Assembly (NCBI GenBank): GCA_018712145.1
Contig: DVHJ01000025.1
Location: 1-33,858 of the forward strand
Direction: 5' to 3'
Source of the DNA: Candidatus Faecousia faecigallinarum
Lineage (GTDB): Bacteria > Bacillota > Clostridia > Oscillospirales > Oscillospiraceae
Length of the DNA: 33,858 nucleotides
Below the pieces are notes generated by a model. That model saw nothing but the letters and a program-made list of their open reading frames with translations. It made no database searches and had not been told where the DNA came from. Positions within the stretch are counted from its first letter, which is position 1. Every line of letters starts with the position of its first letter. The translations under genes and the position numbers were made by a program. Shown piece after piece: positions 32,069 through 33,858 of the stretch.

Positions 32069-32822
32069 GCTTTGCCTCCATATGGTTAATTTGGCTGGCC
32101 AGGTAGCCTGCGCCGAAGCCGTTGTCAATGTTCACCACGCAAATGCCGCTGGCACAGGAATTGAGCATGGACAGCAGGGCCGACAGGCCGTGGAAGGAAG
32201 CGCCATAGCCCACGCTGGTGGGCACGGCAATCACCGGGCAATCCGCCAGGCCCCCCACCACACTGGCTAAGGCCCCCTCCATCCCGGCGATGGCAATGAT
32301 CACCGAGGCGTCCATCACGTATTCCAGGTTGGCCAGCAGCCGGTGGACCCCGGCCACCCCCACGTCATACAGCCGGGTCACCTGGTTGCCCAGGGCCTGG
32401 GCGGTAACGGCGGCTTCCTCCGCCACCGGCACGTCGCTGGTGCCCCCGGTGGCGATGACAATGGTGCCCAGTCCGTCCGGCTCAGGCAGGGGGCCGATGG
32501 TGGCAATCCGGCCCAGGGAGTGGTAGGTCAGGGGATGGGTTTTCTCCACCTGTGCCGCCGCCTCCGGGGACAGGCGGGTGATGAGAATGGTCTGTTGTCC
32601 GGCCTCCCGCATGGCCGAGACAATGCCGGTGATCTGCTCCGGGGTTTTGCCCCCGCCGTAGATCACCTCCGGCACCCCCTGGCGCAGCCGCCGGTGGTGG
32701 TCCACCTTGGCATAGCCCAGGTCCTGGAAGGGCTCCAGTTTCAGCTGGAGCATGGCCTGCTCCACCGGCAGGGTGCCGGCCTGCACCTGCTGCAAAATTT
32801 CTTTGGTTCTCCGGTCGCTCAT
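32055..32822 (-). CDS. larB: Nickel-pincer cofactor biosynthesis protein LarB
   Basis: A 255-residue enzyme that carboxylates and hydrolyses nicotinic acid adenine dinucleotide to pyridinium-3,5-biscarboxylic acid mononucleotide, the first step of the pathway. The C-terminal half has the PurE-like fold: [17 protein letters not shown] (about 121-137), [13 protein letters not shown] (151-163) and [20 protein letters not shown] (197-216). [15 protein letters not shown] near the end is characteristic of LarB. Its start overlaps the stop of larE (ATGA) and its end overlaps larC by 14 bp, so the three are made together. Confidence 0.94.
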   Translation of the reverse strand: MSDRRTKEILQQVQAGTLPVEQAMLQLKLEPFQDLGYAKVDHHRRLRQGVPEVIYGGGKTPEQITGIVSAMREAGQQTILITRLSPEAAAQVEKTHPLTYHSLGRIATIGPLPEPDGLGTIVIATGGTSDVPVAEEAAVTAQALGNQVTRLYDVGVAGVHRLLANLEYVMDASVIIAIAGMEGALASVVGGLADCPVIAVPTSVGYGASFHGLSALLSMLNSCASGICVVNIDNGFGAGYLASQINHMEAKHALS

Positions 32823-33559
32823 GGTCTAGCCTCCAAGTCTAGGAGTATTTCGGTGTAATGGGGGGCCAGGCAGGTCAGGATTTCCGCCCGCCGGGCCAGG
32901 GCCATGGGCATCTGCTCCGCCTTCAGCTGGAGCTTTGCCCGGCCGTCTAAATACCGGACCCGGAAGTCCCGGAAGCCCATGGCGGACAAGGCAGCCTCCG
33001 CCTTTTGGGTCTTGTCCAACAAAGCCGGGGTGATGGGGGTACCGGTGGGAATCCGGGTGGCCAGGCAGGCATAGGCCGGCTTATCCCAGGTGAACAGGCC
33101 CGCCGCCTGGGACAGGCGGCGAATTTCCCCCTTGGTCAGGCCGCACAACCGCAAGGGGGACAGCACCCCCAGCTCCTGCAAGGCCCGGTAACCGGGGCGG
33201 CCCGCAATGTCGTCAGAGGCGTTGGTGCCGTCAATCAGGCAGGCGCCGGGTCCGGCAGCCTGGGCGATGGCGGAAAAGATCACCTTCTTGCAGTGATAGC
33301 ACCGGTCGGGAGGGTTCTCCGCCACCTGGGGCAGGGCCAAGGGATCGGCCTGCAAAATTTGGCACTCCGCCCCCAGGCGTTGGGCCAGCCGGAGGGCGTC
33401 CTGCAACTCAAAATCCGGCTGGAAGGGGGAATGGACCACATAGGCCCCCACCGCCGCCCCGGCCTGGATGGCGGCATACAGCAGGTAAGCCGAGTCCACG
33501 CCTCCGGAAAATCCCAGGGCAACCTGCCGGTGGGTTTGAAAAAATTGGGTAAGGGTCAT
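32819..33559 (-). CDS. larE: ATP-dependent sulfur-transfer protein LarE
   Basis: A 246-residue PP-loop enzyme that adenylates and thiolates the pincer precursor made by LarB. The ATP loop is SGGVDS (18-23). Three cysteines stand out: C87 and C90 in DRCYHCKK, and C165 in [12 protein letters not shown]. The last matches the sulfur-donor cysteine of the Lactiplantibacillus enzyme. Having all three fits the [4Fe-4S]-dependent class described for Thermotoga maritima, in which the cluster carries the sulfur and the protein is not consumed. This class assignment is by residue pattern. ATG 33559 follows GGAGGAT. It heads the larE-larB-larC-rrf2-tcdA operon. The racemase gene larA is not in this window. 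Confidence 0.93.
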   Translation of the reverse strand: MTLTQFFQTHRQVALGFSGGVDSAYLLYAAIQAGAAVGAYVVHSPFQPDFELQDALRLAQRLGAECQILQADPLALPQVAENPPDRCYHCKKVIFSAIAQAAGPGACLIDGTNASDDIAGRPGYRALQELGVLSPLRLCGLTKGEIRRLSQAAGLFTWDKPAYACLATRIPTGTPITPALLDKTQKAEAALSAMGFRDFRVRYLDGRAKLQLKAEQMPMALARRAEILTCLAPHYTEILLDLEARP

Positions 33560-33576
33560 GGATAATCCTCCGTTGC

Positions 33577-33604
33577 GGCGTTGCCGCCCCGGGGGAACAA
33601 CGCC
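33577..33604 (-). promoter_or_regulatory. Leader hairpin before larE
   Basis: GGCGTTG (33577-33583) pairs with CAACGCC (33598-33604), with a CCCC/GGGG pairing inside, ending about 10 nt upstream of the larE RBS. On the plus strand it is followed by GTTTTCT, so it may instead end antisense transcription. I could not find a convincing promoter for larE between here and the repeats. Confidence 0.4.
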
Positions 33605-33659
33605 GTTTTCTCCGTGTCATTGGGGACCATAAAGCGTGCGCCGCCTTGCAGGCGGCAAG

Positions 33660-33781
33660 GTGGTACCACTTCGGGCAAATTCGTATACACTTTCCTGTAT
33701 TCGCCCGAAGTACTGCCCTAAGCCACGCCCCACCGCAGGAGAAGCGGATTGCCACGTCGCTTCGCTCCTCGCAATGACAGG
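33660..33781. repeat. Half MITE-like element
   Basis: The right half of the composite repeat. The core hairpin (ACTTCGGGCAAATTCG with ATTCGCCCGAAGT) is followed by CACCGCAGGAGAAGCGGATT and the CGTCGCTTCGCTCCTCG terminal hairpin, ending CAATGACAGG at 33772-33781. A 45-bp-type unit follows to the end of the window. Confidence 0.8.
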
Positions 33782-33858
33782 CAAAAATTTGCTTTGTGTC
33801 CGCGTTTGCCAGGAGGTACTGCCGGAAAGCGTTCTTGCACCCGCAGAAACGCATCTGT

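Overview
The window is GC-rich chromosomal DNA from an anaerobic Firmicute. The best fit is a high-GC gut member of the Oscillospirales (Ruminococcaceae/Oscillospiraceae). Support comes from clean sigma-A promoters, strong AGGAGG ribosome binding sites, an oxygen-independent class III ribonucleotide reductase (nrdD), a PerR/rubrerythrin peroxide-defence operon, YitT and DUF4279 proteins, and a minD-mgsA neighbourhood of clostridial type. I assign no species. There are no rRNA, tRNA, CRISPR, prophage or transposase genes.

Layout. (1) 1-715: repeats, then a gene-free stretch with hairpins. (2) 716-7719, minus strand: a tightly overlapping three-gene operon with its own promoter. It encodes a 1574-residue multidomain protein (HD hydrolase, helical repeats, NadD-like nucleotidyltransferase, GNAT-like region, phosphoribosyltransferase-like domain), a malate/lactate-dehydrogenase-like Rossmann protein and an NADPH-dependent FMN-reductase-like flavoprotein. 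This is my candidate for an undescribed system, possibly concerned with nucleotide or cofactor metabolism. (3) 7720-8435: repeats between divergent promoters. (4) 8436-14790, plus: a divergent type IIA topoisomerase pair, a YitT membrane protein and a lipoprotein with a transglutaminase-like fold that has lost its catalytic residues. (5) 14823-17082, plus: prfB (no frameshift), secG, a DUF4279 protein and a 49-residue protein. (6) 17125-17630: repeats. (7) 17631-20252, minus: minD-like, an mgsA-like gene without most catalytic residues, and hisS. (8) 20514-21916, plus: perR, reverse rubrerythrin and a desulforedoxin-like protein. (9) 21917-22838: repeats. (10) galM (minus) divergent from nrdD (plus). 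(11) 26259-27159: terminator, repeats and a more AT-rich block. (12) 27160-29113, minus: a NYN-nuclease-like protein and an Sfp-type phosphopantetheinyl transferase. (13) 29114-29683: repeats. (14) 29684-33559, minus: larE-larB-larC (nickel-pincer cofactor synthesis), an IscR/Rrf2 regulator and tcdA, mostly overlapping. (15) 33560-33858: leader and repeats.

The most conspicuous structural feature is a repeat family present in seven places. Six complete copies of 187-192 bp begin CATGTCATTG and end CAATGACATG. They have about 40-bp terminal inverted repeats and a hairpin centre, so they look like MITE or REP-type elements. The hairpin inside each terminal repeat occurs in three interchangeable versions. 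Truncated half copies and arrays of 45-bp units flank the complete ones. Several apparent reading frames in these regions are translations of the repeats and are not genes.
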